Source of the DNA: Trichomonas vaginalis G3
Taxonomy: Eukaryota > Parabasalia > Trichomonadida > Trichomonadidae
DNA: 64,000 nt
Assembly (NCBI RefSeq): GCF_026262505.1
Contig: NC_067204.1
Coordinates: 9,953,797 to 10,017,796, forward strand
Direction of reading: 5' to 3'
Below the pieces are notes generated by a model. That model did no database searches. It saw only the letters and a list, made by a program, of their open reading frames with translations, and was not told where the DNA came from. This document shows, one piece after another, positions 62,971 through 64,000 of the stretch. The translations under genes and the position numbers were made by a program. Numbering within the stretch: the stretch's first letter is position 1; each line of letters begins with the position of its first letter.

Positions 62971-64000
62971 TTACTTCTTTCTCTTGAGCCACTTCTCATC
63001 ATCGATTTCCTTGAGGAATCTGTGCCAGAGCATCATAGCATCTGGGTTCTCATGAGCAAGCTTGATGCTTCTCTTTGATGCTTCGGCATCGATTTGTGGA
63101 AGAGCAGCGACAGTGTTTGGATGCAATCTCTCGTTTGGTGAGATGTAGATGATGTTCTTGAAGTCCTTCTCGTAGAGTCTGTCGACATCAGAAACGCCTT
63201 CAACAACAGCAACTTGAGCTTTAACTTCATCCTGAACTGTGAACTCAGCAATCTTGATTCCGTCATCGAGCTTTGAGAAGTGGAGTGGTGGTGTTCTCAT
63301 TGTGAGGTAGTTCTTGCCGAATGTTGAAACAACAGCTTCAGCAAAGCGCTCGGATGTGATAGCGGATGTACCTTGTGCAGAACCAAGTGGGAAGATCTCA
63401 CATGGTGTTCCATCAAATGATGGCTTGTCTTCTTTCAATATCTTGAGGAATTCAGCTGTTGTAACACCAACAGAAAGGTAGATATCTGGGTTGTTGATGT
63501 AGAATGTAGCTTCTGAGCGGCGGGAAAGAGAATCTGTGATGACAAATGTTGTAACATCAAGTTCTGGTGTTGTAAGGAATTCGACAACCTTTTCAGCTGG
63601 TGTTGGTGGGTATTCGAGAAGCTTACGTGTCATTGTTGGGCAGAATGAGCCGATTGTCTGAAGGAAACCTTGTGTATGGTGGTTGAAGATACGAGCAGAG
63701 TCTTTGACGATTTCGTAATCGTTGATGAGAGCTGCATCGAGGAGATAATGGAATCCCATATTCTTAAGAAGAACGGCAAGCTTATCGTATGTCATTGAAC
63801 CGGCTGGAAGACCGAACTCCTTTTCGAGAACGTGGCAGAGAGTGAGGTCAACAACAGCAACTTTTGTGGATTCCTTGATCTTCATGGCTCCTCTCCAGAT
63901 TGGAACGTTGTCTGTGACGGAGATAGCCTTTGTTGGACAAACATCAACGCATGCACCGCAAGAAACGCAGCCAGAGTCACGAAGACCGAAGTGGCCGAAT
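62971..64000 (-). CDS. [FeFe]-hydrogenase-like iron-sulfur protein lacking H-cluster motifs (partial, 5' end outside)
   Basis: 342 residues are visible, reading out of the right edge. A ferredoxin motif CVSCGACVDVCP (visible residues 11-22) binds one 4Fe-4S cluster; a second is probably beyond the edge. Then comes an iron-only hydrogenase-type domain (FHYLLDAALINDYEIVKDSA, LSVGVTTAEFLKILKE, AQVAVVEGVSDVDRLYEK). The three H-cluster motifs are missing. Where TSCCPxW is expected there is GSFCPTM, where MPCxxK is expected VITDSLSRR, and the final ExxxCxxGC motif is absent. It is thus likely not a working hydrogenase. Trichomonads use hydrogenases in hydrogenosomes; the presequence is not visible. 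An internal ATG at 63885 is not the start, since the frame is open through the ferredoxin motif. Confidence 0.82.
   Translation of the reverse strand, partial: FGHFGLRDSGCVSCGACVDVCPTKAISVTDNVPIWRGAMKIKESTKVAVVDLTLCHVLEKEFGLPAGSMTYDKLAVLLKNMGFHYLLDAALINDYEIVKDSARIFNHHTQGFLQTIGSFCPTMTRKLLEYPPTPAEKVVEFLTTPELDVTTFVITDSLSRRSEATFYINNPDIYLSVGVTTAEFLKILKEDKPSFDGTPCEIFPLGSAQGTSAITSERFAEAVVSTFGKNYLTMRTPPLHFSKLDDGIKIAEFTVQDEVKAQVAVVEGVSDVDRLYEKDFKNIIYISPNERLHPNTVAALPQIDAEASKRSIKLAHENPDAMMLWHRFLKEIDDEKWLKRKK

Overview
The window is AT-rich protist DNA and looks like the nuclear genome of Trichomonas vaginalis or a very close trichomonad. The evidence is two ankyrin genes of the DUF3447 type, which is hugely expanded in that species. 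Host genes start a few bases after a TCA(C/T)(A/T) initiator. They appear to lack introns, and several have stop codons overlapping a TAAA tail signal. A hydrogenase-type gene sits at the right edge, and Maverick/Polinton elements are present. I saw no rRNA or tRNA genes and no CRISPR array.

Bases 1-16425 are the right-hand part of a large Maverick/Polinton-like element whose left end lies outside the window. It carries a 1886-residue superfamily 3 helicase gene containing a huge 48-bp coding minisatellite. It also has a broken HNH endonuclease gene, a 4.7-kb satellite of about 25-bp units, and a second, inverted and truncated copy of the helicase gene's 3' half. The block is therefore an imperfect palindrome of about 15 kb. 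Two small genes and the terminal sequence follow, up to 16425.

Only 34 bases of host DNA separate it from a second element, a Maverick of about 22.5 kb (16460-38993). That element has terminal inverted repeats of roughly 440-480 bp and a 5-bp target duplication (GTAGG). It carries a packaging ATPase, virion-type genes, a fibre gene with a phage-like collar domain, a retroviral-type integrase, a KilA-N protein, a D5-like helicase, a protein-primed type B DNA polymerase, an HNH endonuclease and a probable major capsid gene. Several of these are broken, while the integrase, KilA-N, fibre and HNH genes look whole. It is a fossil of moderate to young age. Both elements sit inside one host gene for a type I membrane protein, whose 3' part resumes at 38994.

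From 38994 to the right end the DNA is host. There is the interrupted surface-protein gene, a full paralogue (45414-47312) and a truncated third member (47799-48227). Between and after them lie three non-autonomous DNA elements. One is a 1.49-kb element with a 7-bp duplication, one is a foldback element carrying nine perfect or near-perfect hairpins, and one is flanked by TTAA. Next come two duplicated ankyrin genes, each with one disabling change, on either side of a TPR-DnaJ chaperone gene and a 334-bp tandem repeat. The last three genes are PACRG (a ciliary/flagellar doublet-microtubule protein), the epsilon large chain of the AP-4 vesicle adaptor, and a hydrogenase-like iron-sulfur protein cut by the window edge.

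The observations I rate highest are the palindromic helicase element with its giant coding repeat, the two elements landing 34 bp apart in one gene, the hairpins built into both element tips, the nine-hairpin element, and the hydrogenase-like gene that lacks the active-site cysteine motifs.
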